Below are positions 21,264 through 32,684 of a DNA stretch of 64,000 bases, in pieces. The stretch is from contig OZ022246.1 in assembly GCA_963978895.1 (NCBI GenBank), positions 17,878,049 to 17,942,048 on the forward strand, written 5' to 3'. Made by a program: the position numbers and the translations under genes. The notes beneath the pieces are model-generated. The model was not told where the DNA came from, ran no database searches, and saw nothing but the letters and a program-made list of their open reading frames with translations. Position 1 is the first letter of the stretch; every line of letters starts with the position of its first letter. Source of the DNA: Erpobdella octoculata (taxonomy: Eukaryota > Annelida > Clitellata > Hirudinida > Erpobdellidae).

Positions 21264-21458
21264 TTCAAGCAGCTGCATCTCACGATTTTCAATAATGGCT
21301 TTTTGGCAGCTTTCAGCATTTTTATTTTCTTCCAACATTTTTTTAAAACTCACTGAATCTGATTCATGTGAACATTTTGAGATCTGACCATGTAATACTT
21401 TTTGTTTAACCTCTAAGTCTTTCAGCCTAATATTCTCCAGCTTTAAAGCATCAATTTT
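21264..21458 (-). CDS. Coiled-coil protein, exon
   Basis: 195 bases, 65 codons, phase 0, with acceptor attctctag and donor GTAAAC. It encodes KIDALKLENIRLKDLEVKQK through MLEENKNAESCQKA to REMQLLE, which has strong heptad character. It follows the exon at 21544-21681 after an intron of about 85 bases and stays in frame with it. Only this strand is open across the interval between splice sites. Confidence 0.75.
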
Positions 21459-21543
21459 CTAGAGAATATGACAGGAATAAATTGGGTTTTAGAACTTGTG
21501 AGAATAAGATGAGTTTTAAAACAAAAACAAGCATATCCATTAC

Positions 21544-21681
21544 CTTCAGCTCCTCATCTTGTGAAACATGCAATGCTTCCTGTTGTATCTTTTCTATGCG
21601 AGAGACTTTTTCCTGAGCTAGATTCAGCTGTTGTAAAAGTAGCTGGTACTCCCCATCCAGTAAGGCCTTTTCAACTTCAAG
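21544..21681 (-). CDS. Coiled-coil protein, exon
   Basis: 138 bases, 46 codons, phase 0, with acceptor tgcaacag and donor GTAATG. It encodes LEVEKALLDGEYQLLLQQLN and ends QDEELK. The ALL(D/E)GE phrase inside a coiled coil recalls LL5/PHLDB scaffold proteins, but many coiled coils contain similar runs, so I give no gene symbol. It is followed closely by a second in-frame exon. Confidence 0.75.
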
Positions 21682-21689
21682 CTGTTGCA

Positions 21690-22729
21690 TCATTTATTTA
21701 TGCAATAAATAAATTACAATAACATATCAGTGATGGGCATTTGGAATTTCTGAATTTCCATTATACTGAAAGTGAGTAAAAATTGGATAAATCCATTCGT
21801 GGCTTAGAAGTCTAACAATTAACGCCACGTTAAACACTGTCAAACTTAACTTTAAAGGGTTACCCGGCCACATACTATTTAACAGCAATCACACAGAAAA
21901 CTCAAACAAAAACAATTCCCACACCATCATGCATTGAAACTTGAGGTTTATGCTATAACAACATTCAAATTCAAACATGTACAATCATGCCACTTATGCA
22001 AAATTCAGTATAATCTAATCAAATTTATACAATCTTTCAATACATGCAAACTGCACTCCAGCAACATCTGTGTTCAGCATACATAAACTAAACTCTGCTG
22101 TGTTTCAGATACAGGCGTGACAGTAGGGTTTTTAGAAAGAAAGTTCAAAAACTAATAATGTAACAGGGTCATTAAGAAAATTTAACAGTCCAAGAAAACT
22201 ACGGCATAAAAACCATATTAAGAAAAACTCAGTTATTGAGTGAGGAACAATGACAGAGAGAGAAGATGAGAATGCTGTGATTGATGGTTTGAGTTATGCA
22301 GTTGTGCCTGTGTTTTTTTTAACACCTGCTTCAAAATTCAGATATTAATATGGAAAGAAGAAAGTGAATAGATGAAATTGCAGGAAAGAAAGAAAGATAG
22401 AGCTAACAGTTCTGTGTGTGGCTAACTATGTCTTTGACTCGTACTATAGCGGAATGTTAGTCACTTACTGAAGGTGGTTTTATTATTATTCTGGAAAATT
22501 TTATCGATTTTATATTCAATTCTGAAAAATTAAAAATTTAAAAATTATTTGCTTTGCTCTTATAACTGAGCCATCCCCAAAAAAAGATGCAATTTAACGC
22601 TTCAGTTTAGACTCAACCTGACTATGGAACATTTAAAATTTCATCAATCATCTCCCAATGTCCACAAAGAACCATTGAGCCGTGGTTACGTGTGATAGGT
22701 GCACATTTGATCTAATCGCTGAAAATCCG
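21690..22729. other. Intronic stretch, no gene seen
   Basis: Mixed AT-rich sequence without long frames or clear repeat ends. Confidence 0.4.
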
Positions 22730-23100
22730 CTAGTCCAAGGTATTCTCCACCACAGAACACGTCTTGATCGGGTAGTTGACTTCTAGAATTGATGAATACT
22801 TCCTGGTCATCCCACCATCATCTGGCAACTTCTTAAGGTTGAAGTCATTCGAAATAATTGTAGGCGAAGGTGAGGACAGATTATTACTTTTAATAATCAC
22901 CAGGGGCAAAAGTGAAGATTTTTTACTTGATCGGAAAAAAGTCGTACATCTATCACAACCAGCATCATATAACTGCAAGGTCCGTAAACATATATCATCT
23001 TGTACATTAATAGTTGGTTTTTGCTGTTTAACCCGTTTTAGACCATCGTACGTTTTACGAACACACTTATTCTTGGCATTGCATAAAATTAAGCTTAATT
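22730..23100 (-). other. Unassigned open frames
   Basis: The minus strand is open across MQLYDAGCDRCTTFFRSSKK and a serine-rich continuation. A plus-strand frame is also open in the same place. Neither shows a recognisable domain or splice context. Confidence 0.25.
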
Positions 23101-23565
23101 TTTTTCCTGTTATAAGTTTTTTTATGTTAAGAAAGCTTCAATACACTGTATAAAATTTTTTAAATAATTTTTTTATTCATATTAAGTAGTTTAATCTGGG
23201 TTAGAAAGTGAGCATTTTTAAGGTTTTCGACCGACGTTACTCTACAAATTTATTATGCTAATTTCATGGAAGTTATCATAACAAAAGTTTGAAATATCGA
23301 AAGAGGATGTACTCAAAAGTAAACAACAACGTTAATTAAATTTAATTGTGTTTACACTAACCCACAATCTGAACATGTATGATTGATGCTCCTTTTACGA
23401 TCGTTGGTCATATAGGGTACTTTGTAAATGTAAATTTATAATGCGCTTTTTTTAAAAAGTCACAAAAGCGCGTATGCGAACAAGTCAAAGTTAGTTTATT
23501 CAGCTTATAGTTGTGCAATAGTTGAATTAGTGATAGTGTTTTTTGCAATTTTCATTCTTCGAATG

Positions 23566-24254
23566 AAATGTTTGTAAATTTTAAAAATGAAAGGCGTCCA
23601 ACAGAACGTATTTTCACGTTGAAAGAAGCTATGGAACTAATTCTTGATGATGATAGCATTGATGTTGACAACCTTGTCATTCTTCTGCCCGGCGCCTCAT
23701 AACACGTGATTGATGAATAAGCAAATGTAATGTATCTGAGAAGGTAGAAATTGATTATACAAATGATGAGATGGGAATAGACTGTGTCGGTTCTTTGTGT
23801 GAAGAAATGGAGGTCGCAAATACGGTCAGTTCAATGCCGCGGCAACCAAAACACCAAAAACAATTGAAATGCAGTTGGACCAAAAAAGAGTAATTTGAAT
23901 AGCCACTTTTAAAACAGTCTATAATGACTTTGAAACACCAAAATGGTGCTTTGTTTGAAAAAACCCAATGAGCTGTTTAGATTGTTTTATACTGATGAAA
24001 TGAATTCATGCGCAGTTGAAGAAACAAACCGATAGAGAAGATTCAGCAACTGTCGGGTTGTTGCAACAAGAAATGTTTTACCAGACATTTGTTATGATGG
24101 CCATGGTCACAATCTGGAAAAGGTGAAAACAGTAGGTCGCTATAAACTAGAAAACTGTACACTCTGTACATGTGTGCCAAGTGCTGCAAACTACTTGATC
24201 AGAATTATTTTGGTGCTTTCCACACACTCCGGCTCTGAAACGACTATCATGAAC

Positions 24255-24255
<1 letters not shown>
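23566..24255 (+). pseudogene. piggyBac transposase remnant
   Basis: Pieces in order: RIFTLKEAMELILDDDSIDV, an acidic piggyBac-type N-terminus; PLLKQS and ETPKWCFV-like text; a stretch matching the family pattern ELFRLFYTDEMNSCAVEETN; and finally QNYFGAFHTLRL. They are scattered over several frames with many stops. No catalytic aspartate context can be confirmed. The element ends at a (TA)n array and a Penelope fragment, so it is truncated. Confidence 0.5.

Positions 24256-24257
<2 letters not shown>

Positions 24258-24291
<34 letters not shown>
24258..24291. repeat. (TA)n microsatellite
   Basis: A pure TA run between the piggyBac remnant and a Penelope-like fragment. Confidence 0.95.
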
Positions 24292-24292
<1 letters not shown>

Positions 24293-24294
24293 CA

Positions 24295-24457
24295 ATAAAA
24301 GTTTAATGGAAAAGTTTTTGGCTAATTGTAGTCTCGAACAGAGAGTTTTGTGCCGAAAGGTCGAGAATTTGGCTCGAAAAGTTGTTTCTGCCAAATGGCG
24401 AGTTGTGTTTCTTGGAGCGTGTCTCAAAGATAAATTGATTCCACAGTTTATTCGCAA
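24295..24457 (+). pseudogene. Penelope-like ORF N-terminal fragment
   Basis: It encodes LMEKFLANCSLEQR, then KVVSAKWRVVFLGACLKDKL and IPQFIRN, and then runs directly into (TA)n. This is the same KW...CL...IP pattern and the same junction as the other five fragments. The ribozyme part is absent here, because (TA)n lies on the upstream side too. Confidence 0.5.
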
Positions 24458-24901
24458 TATATATATATATATATGCCCAATCCCAACTAATGAAACTCAG
24501 TACAGTCCTGGTTCACTCTTTCATCTACCTACCTGCCCTTCTTCATCCTCCATCGACCACAAAACAGCGTGTCCCAGAAAATCTATTGCATCTGACCTCT
24601 GCTCTAGGAGCTAGTCACCAATGACTATAAAAGTTTCCCGCCAAAGACCTCGCTCCCACGACTGTGGTCTCCGTTGCTCAATTTCACCATCCTCCTTACT
24701 TCCTCGAATTGGTGTTCACAACTACCATAGCAAATGTCCCTCTCGTCTACGTCCGATCGTCAGCATGATTCCAAGCCTGCATACTTCATACAGTCTTTGT
24801 TTGCCTTTTCACCCAACTTCTGTTGCCCCTGTGCCCCCTGTGGAGCACAAACCTGAATTTCCCTTACAATGTATTAGATCTGCACTCTGTAGTAAGAGTT
24901 C

Positions 24902-24924
24902 ATATATATATATATATATATATA
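24902..24924. repeat. (TA)n microsatellite
   Basis: A short pure TA run. Confidence 0.9.
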
Positions 24925-24989
24925 ATTTAATTATTCTTAGGATATAACATCAAATTATTAAAGTCAGAAAACGAATATTAACTATTGCA

Positions 24990-25112
24990 AGGAGAAAAGG
25001 AGAGGAAGCGGGAGAACGAGAAGGAGCAGGAGAGTGACGGGATCAGGGAAGGAAACAGGAGCAAGAAAGAGAAAAACCTCTAAAAACCCCAGCGCAACGC
25101 CTGCTGGTTTGT
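24990..25112 (+). mobile_element. Helitron 3' end fragment
   Basis: A gagaaggagcaggagagtga-type purine repeat leads into cctctaaaaaccccagcg and a decayed hairpin. The 5' end and a clear CTAG are missing. Confidence 0.45.
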
Positions 25113-25235
25113 ATATAAAAATGGTGTATTCGTCATTTTAGAATAATTATTTTCGTAATAACATTTAATTTTTAATTTTTTTATTGTTCAAGTAGATGTA
25201 TTTCAATTACAGTTATTGAAACTTGTATAGTGTGA

Positions 25236-25490
25236 CTAATGGGGTTACACGGCATTGCCCTGGATTTTTATAGGTTTTTCTATAGTTCTTGCTCTCCCCG
25301 TTTCCATCCCTGCTTGCTCTCCTGCTCCTTCTCACTTTCCTCTCCCTTCAGCTTCCGGTCCTGCTCGTTCTCCCACTCACTTTCCCAATCTCGCTTGCTC
25401 TTCTGCTCCTGCTCGTTTTTCCGCTTGCTGTCCCGCTCCCTTTATTTTTTCATCTCCCTTCAAACTTCTCGTTGCCCATAAAACATAAAA
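25236..25490 (-). mobile_element. Helitron 3' end fragment, inverted
   Basis: CTAA at 25236-25239 adjoins ggggttacacggcattgccc and is followed by pyrimidine-rich decayed 18-bp repeats. It faces the plus-strand ends at 25100 and 26467. No 5' end is visible. Confidence 0.5.
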
Positions 25491-25782
25491 TAGATTTGGT
25501 AAAAGTTGCTTGTTAAACTTTGTTACGTAACTAAATTTGAATTTGGTTATACGCAATAATCATTGATGTTCGTACATCGGGTATTGGCCTAGGAGGTTTT
25601 TTGCTGATACAAAATGAAATAAGCCGATTTAAAAAAATTGATAAAAACCTTCTTCTTAATGAGAACCATGTAGTGTCAAAATTTAGATACTTATTTTTAT
25701 TTATATAGATTAAGTGCTTATTATCTTCCTAAAAGTTCTAGAACAATTCTATAGAGCCCTTATACAATTGGCAACATCATAA

Positions 25783-26290
25783 CACTGGTGTCAGAAGTGG
25801 GATGTGAAAGGAATGTTTTCGAAATTATTAAAGGAGCTTTCCGTGACTGAGTTGATACAGGAGCTAAAACAATGAGAACTCAACAATAAAGAAAAAAATC
25901 TGAGCTCGTGGACTACATCTGAACAGCAGTGGAAAACCCTGGTTTTGATCCAGACGAGTACAGATTTAATCTCTATGAAACCTTGGCCAATTGTTTCAAA
26001 AAAGCACAAAAGAAGACAGTGAGAAGGATGGAAGAAGCACTTGAGAAAACAAGAGAAGAAAATAAAGCAGCACAACAAAAAATATAAGAATTAATTCTTG
26101 GTGGTCAGGTCTGCCCTGGAGACGTATTGGCAGCAAACGGTGTGGAGTTGTTAGCGGTGGACGACAAAATAGATAAAAACTGGAAATCTCGTAGTGGTTT
26201 TCCTGACTATTATCAGAATGGTGAGGCTATTGGGAGTCTGGTGGCAGAGACAGCTGATATGGTTCTGGAACAGTTTGTTGCTGGTGTGAG
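25783..26290 (+). pseudogene. Gypsy-like LTR retroelement leader and gag remnant
   Basis: The phrase ctggtgtcagaagtggga at about 25790 looks like a gypsy-type primer-binding and leader region after an LTR ending in aaca. Downstream frames read ENPGFDPDEYRFNLYETLAN, then KKAQKKTVRRMEEALEKTRE, then SRSGFPDYYQNGEAIGSLV and ETADMVLEQFV. These resemble a retrotransposon gag. At least two stops interrupt them. No pol gene follows, because the element runs into a Helitron end. Confidence 0.4.
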
Positions 26291-26294
26291 TTGT

Positions 26295-26468
26295 TGCGGG
26301 AGTGGTAACGTGAGAACGAGTGGGAAAGGATATGGGATAGCAAGCAGGAAAAGAAAAGGAAGCGGGAGAACGACCGGGAAAGCAAACGGGGAAGGAAACG
26401 GGAGTCACAGAGAAAAACGATAGAAAAACCTCTAAAAACCACGAGCAATGCCAGGTAACTCCATTAGT
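26295..26468 (+). mobile_element. Helitron 3' end fragment
   Basis: A purine-rich gggagaacgaccgggaaagc repeat leads to cctctaaaaaccacgagcaa and a degenerate hairpin with terminal TTAGT. Confidence 0.5.
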
Positions 26469-26695
26469 CCCTTATATTTCAGGATTTGTCGGCTTTTCGT
26501 TTATAGCACAAAAAAATTTTTTAAACATCTTTTTGAATTTATATATGTAAACATCTATATAATTGTGTTTGATTGGTTTTCGTTTTAAATAATAATAATT
26601 ATTTTTCATTACAATTTTCTTTTTAATTTCATACTTTAATAGAATGCATTGTCATGAGAAGCGAGCCTATATTTCAATTTTCTGCTTGATTGGAT

Positions 26696-26819
26696 TGTTG
26701 ATTTTATTAACGGAAATCGAACTAAAATAGCGTTACGAAATCGACGAGCCAGCAATAAACAAAAAGTAAAGTCATGTGATCGCGAGACAAAAATCATATA
26801 GATCGTACTATTTACAACA
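26696..26819 (-). repeat. Copia 3' LTR
   Basis: 124 bp bounded by TGTTG and CAACA (short inverted ends), followed inside by the polypurine tract. Shared with the other LTR are attttattaacggaaatcg, gacgagccagcaataaac and gtcatgtgatcgcgagac. Confidence 0.93.
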
Positions 26820-26828
26820 CTTCCCCTT
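26820..26828 (-). promoter_or_regulatory. Copia polypurine tract
   Basis: Minus-strand AAGGGGAAG directly abuts the 3' LTR, which is the expected plus-strand primer site for reverse transcription. Confidence 0.75.
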
Positions 26829-27128
26829 ACGATCTATACAAATTCAATCGACGCGATCATATATGATATATTCATTCATTTTAGTTTCGATAGGCAAAAT
26901 GCAATCAAACATTTTAACTTTATTATACATCATACATCAGACACAAACAAAGTTTATGTCCAAAAGTAGTTGCGAAGATCAGTAGACAGGCGAGACCAAA
27001 ACATTCAGTAGAGGACCAGTCTAAAATTTTCGCTATTCATGTAACCATCTGTAACTGTTCAAAGTAAGAAGTTCAAGTTTCGGCATTTGGATGAGACAGT
27101 ACAAAGATTCTCCTTGTCTTTTGTATCA

Positions 27129-28918
27129 TCACATTAAACCTAATTCCTGAACACACAGTTTATGTTTAGGGGTAAAAAGTCCTTTAGTTAAAATATCTGC
27201 AACCATCAATTCAGTAGAAACATAATCCAACTCGATTTCACAATTCTCGAGGGCTTCTCGAATGAAGTGGTATCGACTGTCGATATGCTTCGTTCTGTTA
27301 TGAAACACTGGGTTTTTCGCTAGTTTCAAGGCTCCTTGGTTGTCACAGATGCTTTTACGAATTTCAGATTCTTCATCAAGAAAACGTTTCAGATGTATAG
27401 CTTCTTTAGTTGCTTCAGACATTGCCATATACTCTGCTTCTGTAGCAGAGAGAGAAGCCGTTTTCTGCTTTCTAGCTTCCCAGGTAACTGCTGCTCCAGC
27501 ATACAAAAATAAAAATCCAGTATACAATCTTCGATCATCTAAATTTGCACCCCAATCAGCATCAACTAAACCAACTAACTCCCTATCAGATTGTCTGAAT
27601 GTCAATTTCAAATCACATGTTCCTTTCAGGTAACGGAGAACACGTTTTGCAGCATTCCAATGTTCTTTTCCATAAGATGTGTTGAATTGACTCAAAGCAC
27701 TGACAGCATAGGAGATATCCGGTCGGGTCGATACTGCCAGATACATCAAAGATCCGATCAAATTCTGACATCATCTCCTTCTGTTCGTCTTCATTGTTTG
27801 GAGACATACTTTTCGATAATTTCAAACTAGGATCCAATGGAGTTTTAACAATTTTACAATCTTTCATTCCAAAACGATCGAGGATTTCGTCAATGAATTT
27901 CTGTTGACTCACAGAAATCAATTTAGTTTTCTCATCCTGAGTAAATTCAATTCCTAAACAGTAATGAATCTTGCCAAGGTCTTTCATTTCAAAAGTTCTC
28001 ATAAGATCATCTTTAATCTGATTAATTTCACTTGAGCAATTTGATGCTACAATGATATCATCAACATAGATTGCTACAATTGTGATGACATTATTTTTTC
28101 TTTTGATGTAAACACAAGGGTCTGTTGTAGATGATTTCATATCCAATTCATGTAACCGTTTGTCTAGTTTCTTATACCATTGTCTTCCTGATTGTTTCAA
28201 ACCATAAAGAGCTTTGTTCAAAAGATAAACCTTTGAATTCAGTTTTGATTCAAATTCTGGTTGACTCTTTGTTTCAATGATTTCATGTAACATTTCTGGT
28301 TTTTCCAAATAAATTCTCTTCTAAATCTCCGTTTAGAAAAGCAGTTTGTACATCAAGTTGATGAACTTCCAATTCAAGTTGAGCTGCCGTCGCCATGATA
28401 AAACGTAAACTATTCAATCTCACAACTGGAGAAAAAGTTTCGTTGTAATCAATTCCAGCCTTTTGTGTGTAACCCTTGGCAACGAGTCTCGCTTTTCTGC
28501 GCTCAATCGATCCATCTGCTTTAAATTTCGTTTTGAAGATCCACTTTGATTTTACTGTCTTTACATTAACTGGATGGTCAACTAAAGTCCATGTGTTGTT
28601 CTTTAGCAAGGCTTCATATTCTGATTTCATTGCTCTTCTCCATTCATCTGCATCAGAACTGTTCAATGCTTCGTGAACTGTCACTGGGTCACTTGAATTA
28701 ACCAAACAAGCAATTTCTTCAGTGAGCATATCTTCAGGGACGAGGTTGTAAACTTTCTTAGGTCTTCCCCTGCTTCCGTCTCGCAGTAACCTTGGTCGAC
28801 CTCTTGCCCTTTTCATTTCTTGATCTGGAAATTCTTGAAATTGTGGACTTGATTTCACAATCTCTTCCTTTCTTTCTATTTTTGGAATGTCTACTTCTTC
28901 TTTTAAAATAGGCTGCAA
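27129..28918 (-). pseudogene. Copia reverse transcriptase and RNase H
   Basis: Order on the minus strand: EALNSSDADEWRRAMKSEYE (start of the polymerase domain), WIFKTKFKADGSIERRKARL, HQLDVQTAFLNGDLEE with the first catalytic aspartate, YVDDIIVAS with the catalytic aspartate pair, LGIEFTQDEK, and GSLMYLAVSTRPDISYAV. RNase H follows with GLVDADWGANLDDRR, SLSATEAEYMAMSEAT and DNQGALKLAKNPVFHNRTKH. Frame changes occur near 28300 and 27760. The residues of the active sites are kept, so inactivation is by frameshift rather than active-site loss. Translation ends ELGLM just before the polypurine tract. Confidence 0.92.
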
Positions 28919-29023
28919 CTGAGTTTCATTTGTAGAATTCCAAATTTCGGTTTCAACAAATTCAGAGTCAGAAACATTTTGCCTGCTTTGTTTGGATTTG
29001 AAGTTATCTGTGAAAATAACATC

Positions 29024-30257
29024 TCAGCTCTTGGTGATAATTCTCTTTTCTGGAGACCAAAGCCGATAGGCTTTTGACTTTTGATCATATCCAATGAAAA
29101 TGCATTCACGAGATCTTGGATCAAACTTTCCTTTGCCTGGTTTTTTATTCAAGGCAAATGCTTTTACACCAAAGGTACGTAGATGAGATACAGTTGGTCG
29201 CTTTCCAGACCACAGTTTTTCAGGAATTTCACCTTTCAAACTTCTGGATGGACACCGGTTTCTTATGTAGTTTGCTGTGTCTATTGCTTCAGCCCAGAAT
29301 GAAAGAGGAAGACAAGACTGCAGCATCATACATCTAGCCATCTCAACAAATACAATTCCTTCTTTCAGCTACACCATTCTGTTGGGGAGTGTATTCAACC
29401 ATTAGCTGATGATGTATTCCACTTTCTTTCAAAAAGTTTTTAAATTTGTTGCTGGTGTATTCTGCACCATTGTCAGTTCTGAGAGTTTTAATTCGTTTCT
29501 GCAACTGACATTCAGCGAAGTTTTTAAATTCTTGGAACACTTTCAGAATTTTGCTTTTATTTCTCAAGAAGTAAACTGCACTCCAACGTGAGGCATCATC
29601 TATGAATTTTGCAAAATATAGTTTTCTTCCATTCGATTCAGTACACATCGGACCACAGATGTCAGAATGAACAAGTTCAAGTAATTCGGAGGCTCGATAA
29701 CTGGCTTCTTTAGGAAAAGGTTTTTGAGTTTGTTTGCCACGAATGCAGATTTCAAAACTTTGTAAACTCAACGAATGATCGAACTTTAGACCGAAAACTT
29801 TGTTACTTTTCACAAGTTCTTTAAGACTCTGTTGATTCAAATGACCAAAACGCTCGTGCCATGTTTGAATCATATTCTTGGATGCTTCATTTACAACTGC
29901 TGCGGAGTCAATTATCTCTTTCACATAGTATAGACCATTCTGTCTTGTTGCTACAGTTTTTACTTCCCCTGTTTCTGAGACAACATAAGCTGAATTTCTT
30001 TCAAATACAACTTTGTGGCCATTGTCGCAGATTTTTCCAACGGACATTAAATTCGATCTAAGACCAGGAACGTGAAGAGAATTACTCAGTATGATTTTTT
30101 GAATTTTTCCATTTTTGTTGACATCAATTTTCACAATCCCTATTCCAGCAATTGGAGTCGATGAATCATTTGCTAAGCAGAGGTTTCTGTCAACTTTTGA
30201 AATTGCAGAAAACTTCGTCTGTGATGGACACATGTGGGATGTTGCACTAGAATCCAA
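29024..30257 (-). pseudogene. Copia protease and integrase
   Basis: Protease: WCLDSSATSHMC, where the usual DSG active-site triad reads DSS, a Gly-to-Ser change. The pre-integrase zinc region HERFGHLNQQSL...EICIRGKQ keeps both histidines, but the expected first cysteine of the CxxC pair is Phe. The integrase core has HSDICGPM (first Asp), RTDNGAEY (second Asp) and EYTPQQNGVAERRN (Glu). A frameshift at about 29342 separates this from ARCMMLQSCLPLSFWAEAID, the downstream part. Continuous with gag upstream except for a frame change near 30270. Confidence 0.9.
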
Positions 30258-30339
30258 ACACCAGGTTGTTCTAGTTGGCTTGGAAGACAGTTTCAGCAGT
30301 TTTCTCTATAACATGGTTCGTTTTCCCACCATTTCTTGA

Positions 30340-31059
30340 TTTCTTTTGTGAAGATCGACATTCTCTGGCTCGATGACCTACTTTAGAACATTTGTGACAT
30401 TTAAAACGAAAAAATGGTTCCTGTTCCTTGACAAATTCTGGCTTTTTAGGAGTTTGAGGTGGTTTTCTACTTGCTATGAGGGCATCTGCAATTGGAGGTG
30501 TTCGACTTTTTCTTGATTAGAATTCCTCTAGAAGTTTAATTCTTAGTACTTCAGGAGTTGGCAGTGCATCACGAGATTCAATTGCAATTCTAAAATTCTC
30601 ATAACTCTCTGGAATGCTGAACAGCAGAATTATTGTTAACAAATCTTTCGGAACTACCATTTCAATTTCATTCAGTTTGTCAACAATGTCAAAAAATGTT
30701 TTTACGTGGTCATGCATGTCATTCCCTTCAATCATCTTGTGGAGGATTAGCTGCTTCAAAAGAGTTGCTTTTCTAGCAGGACCTTTTGACTGATATATTT
30801 CTTCCAATTTCAACCAGATATTTCTTGATGTGACACAACCTTTAATTTGTTTCAGTTCTGATGGACTAATAATTGCAAGAACTAGGTCCGACATTGCCTT
30901 CGAGTCCATATTCGTCCATTCTTCAAGATTTTCATTTGTACATTGCTTAGTTCCATTCACGTAGCCCCAAACATCATTTTTGATTAAAACGGCTTTTATT
31001 TGAATTTTCCACGTATCGAAATTGTCCCGGTTTAGCGGTTCAACTTTCCACATCGCCAT
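30340..31059 (-). pseudogene. Copia gag
   Basis: It starts MAMWKVEPLNRDNFDTWKIQ at 31059, a typical copia gag opening. The nucleocapsid finger is CHKCSKVGHRAREC (C-x2-C-x4-H-x4-C) at about 30380-30420. A single in-frame TAA at about 30518 divides the two, so the finger lies beyond a nonsense codon in the same frame. A further frame change precedes the protease. Confidence 0.92.
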
Positions 31060-31175
31060 TTTGGTTGCTGTAATTTCGAACCCGGAACTTTTTTTAAAAC
31101 GCTAGACGTAACGCTATGTTTCTTAAAACAGTTCGAATTCAACGCAAAATTTATTTTATTGCGCAAAGGAACGTT

Positions 31176-31189
31176 CTGGGTCCATAACC
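31176..31189 (-). promoter_or_regulatory. Copia primer-binding site (initiator-tRNA half-molecule type)
   Basis: GGTTATGGACCCAG starts at the first base inside the 5' LTR. It is complementary, with one mismatch, to the anticodon region CTGGGCCCATAACC of initiator tRNA-Met. Copia-type elements prime from such an internal tRNA half. Confidence 0.75.
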
Positions 31190-31305
31190 TGTTAATTTTA
31201 TTAACGGAAATCGAACTAAAATAGCAATACAAAATCAACGAGCCAGCAATAAACAAGTCATGTGATCGCGAGACAAAAATCTTATAGATCGTACTATTTA
31301 CAACA
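31190..31305 (-). repeat. Copia 5' LTR
   Basis: 116 bp, TGTTA...CAACA, 8 bases shorter than its partner because of a gap near tcatgtg. It ends next to the TGGAT duplication. Confidence 0.93.
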
Positions 31306-31310
31306 TGGAT

Positions 31311-31868
31311 GACGGGAAGTTAGTAAATTTTCACTTTCAAGGTTTGCAAGCATTCAAGCAAACAAGACCGGTGGTGAAGTTAATATAAGGGATTTAAAAA
31401 TCTTCTGGTTTGCTTGTTTTTTAAAATTACCAAAACAATTTTTTTTAATTAATTCAAATATTTTGTATTTAATTTTGCTAGGGATTCCAAAACATAAATT
31501 GTTCGGACATTAACTTCATGGTCTCAAAAATTGTGATTTACGAGGTTTTTGAAATGTGAAATAAAAAGCAGATTTTTTCAAACTCTTCCTATAACCATCC
31601 CCCTATTAGGACTACCTTCATGCCAAATTTCTTTAATATGGCTCCAGCAGTTCCGATTTATATAAAGAAAAGACAGACAGACATACATACAATAATAATA
31701 TAAAGTAAAAAGAACTAGTTGGAAAGGGAATTACAAAATCAGCAGAATTAAATATATAATCAATTAAATTTTGCATAATACCAATAAAACCACCTTCAGT
31801 AAGCATTTAAAGTTGGACGATATGTAATGACAGCTAGTTACTATTATGTATTTTTAAAAAAGACGCAC
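31311..31868. other. Intronic sequence
   Basis: It includes the phrase caaacttcatgccaaatttc-like and agacagacagacatacat (31660-31690), typical of Helitron or other repeat margins. No gene is supported. Confidence 0.35.
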
Positions 31869-31997
31869 ATCTCGATCAGCTTCATTGTGCTGCATTTCGA
31901 CTTCTGAAAACTTAATCTTGAGATCAATAATGTTTTGCATTATATCCTCTTGGAAATCCCATAATATCCTGATCTCTTGACTTGAGTCATCCCATAT
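31869..31997 (-). CDS. Coiled-coil protein, exon
   Basis: 129 bases, 43 codons, phase 0, with acceptor ttttttatag and donor GTGCGT (weaker than the others). It encodes IWDDSSQEIRILWDFQED through LKIKFSEVEMQHNEADRD, a charged helical segment. It joins in frame to the upstream exon at 46114-46692 and to the downstream exon at 21544-21681. The intron on one side is about 14 kb and on the other about 10 kb. Confidence 0.65.
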
Positions 31998-32224
31998 CTA
32001 TAAAAAAAAATACAAAAAATTTTAACAATAACTTTAAACTTAGCAAATTTCATTGCATGATAATGCTCAAAAGTTTATATTATTTTACATTCAATGATAT
32101 CCCATAGAGTACACAAGATTTTTGAGCCTAGCCCATCCCATTTTTACAGGCCTAAAATCCCTGTACTTGGCACAAAAATATCAGCCCAGTCCGTCTTGGC
32201 TTGACTCAAGCTCAGCCTGTATAA

Positions 32225-32376
32225 AACTTTAAAATCAAGCCCAGTGTGCACGATCAGTCGACGACATACCACACACACCCATTTCTAAGCTTTGTAGATT
32301 CTCAGTCTTCATTGACCATGTTTCTCTGGCATAAACAAAGATACTTTGGACACAAGTTCTATACACCTTTCTTTTT
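32225..32376 (-). pseudogene. LINE-D fragment, downstream half of a split copy
   Basis: The minus strand reads KVYRTCVQSIFVYARETWSM followed by KTENLQSLE, matching KIYRACVQSV..GTETW at 13060 in the other LINE-D copy. The preceding part of the same domain lies at 35500-35790, so about 3.1 kb has been inserted between them. Confidence 0.6.
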
Positions 32377-32684
32377 TTTTCTTTTTTTGAAAGTTTATTG
32401 AACAGAAACTAAAACATGAATGCAATTAGAAATAAAACAAAGTCTTTTGCTCAAAAGGTACATCCGAAAGGAAATAATTCCTGCTAACTGGGTGACCTAT
32501 AACTATGAAAAAACTCAAATTTCGCAAACGAGATCTGAGCTGAGGAATGCATATAACAAAATAAAACAACTGAATACGCAATAGAAATACATATATTGAT
32601 ATATATATATATACACATACAAATATTATTTTTTAAATTATGAGTCTAATAATAATAGCAGATATGTTTTTATAGATTTTAAAA

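Larger units (their letters stand above)
26691..31310 (-). mobile_element. Ty1/copia LTR retrotransposon, complete but inactivated
   Basis: The 4.6-kb element lies between two LTRs (26696-26819 and 31190-31305). It is flanked by the exact 5-bp target duplication TGGAT (26691-26695 and 31306-31310). It reads on the minus strand in the order 5' LTR, primer-binding site, gag, protease, integrase, reverse transcriptase, RNase H, polypurine tract, 3' LTR, which is the copia order. Several stops and frameshifts inactivate the single long frame. The LTRs differ by substitutions and an 8-base length difference, so the insertion is not new. Confidence 0.95.
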
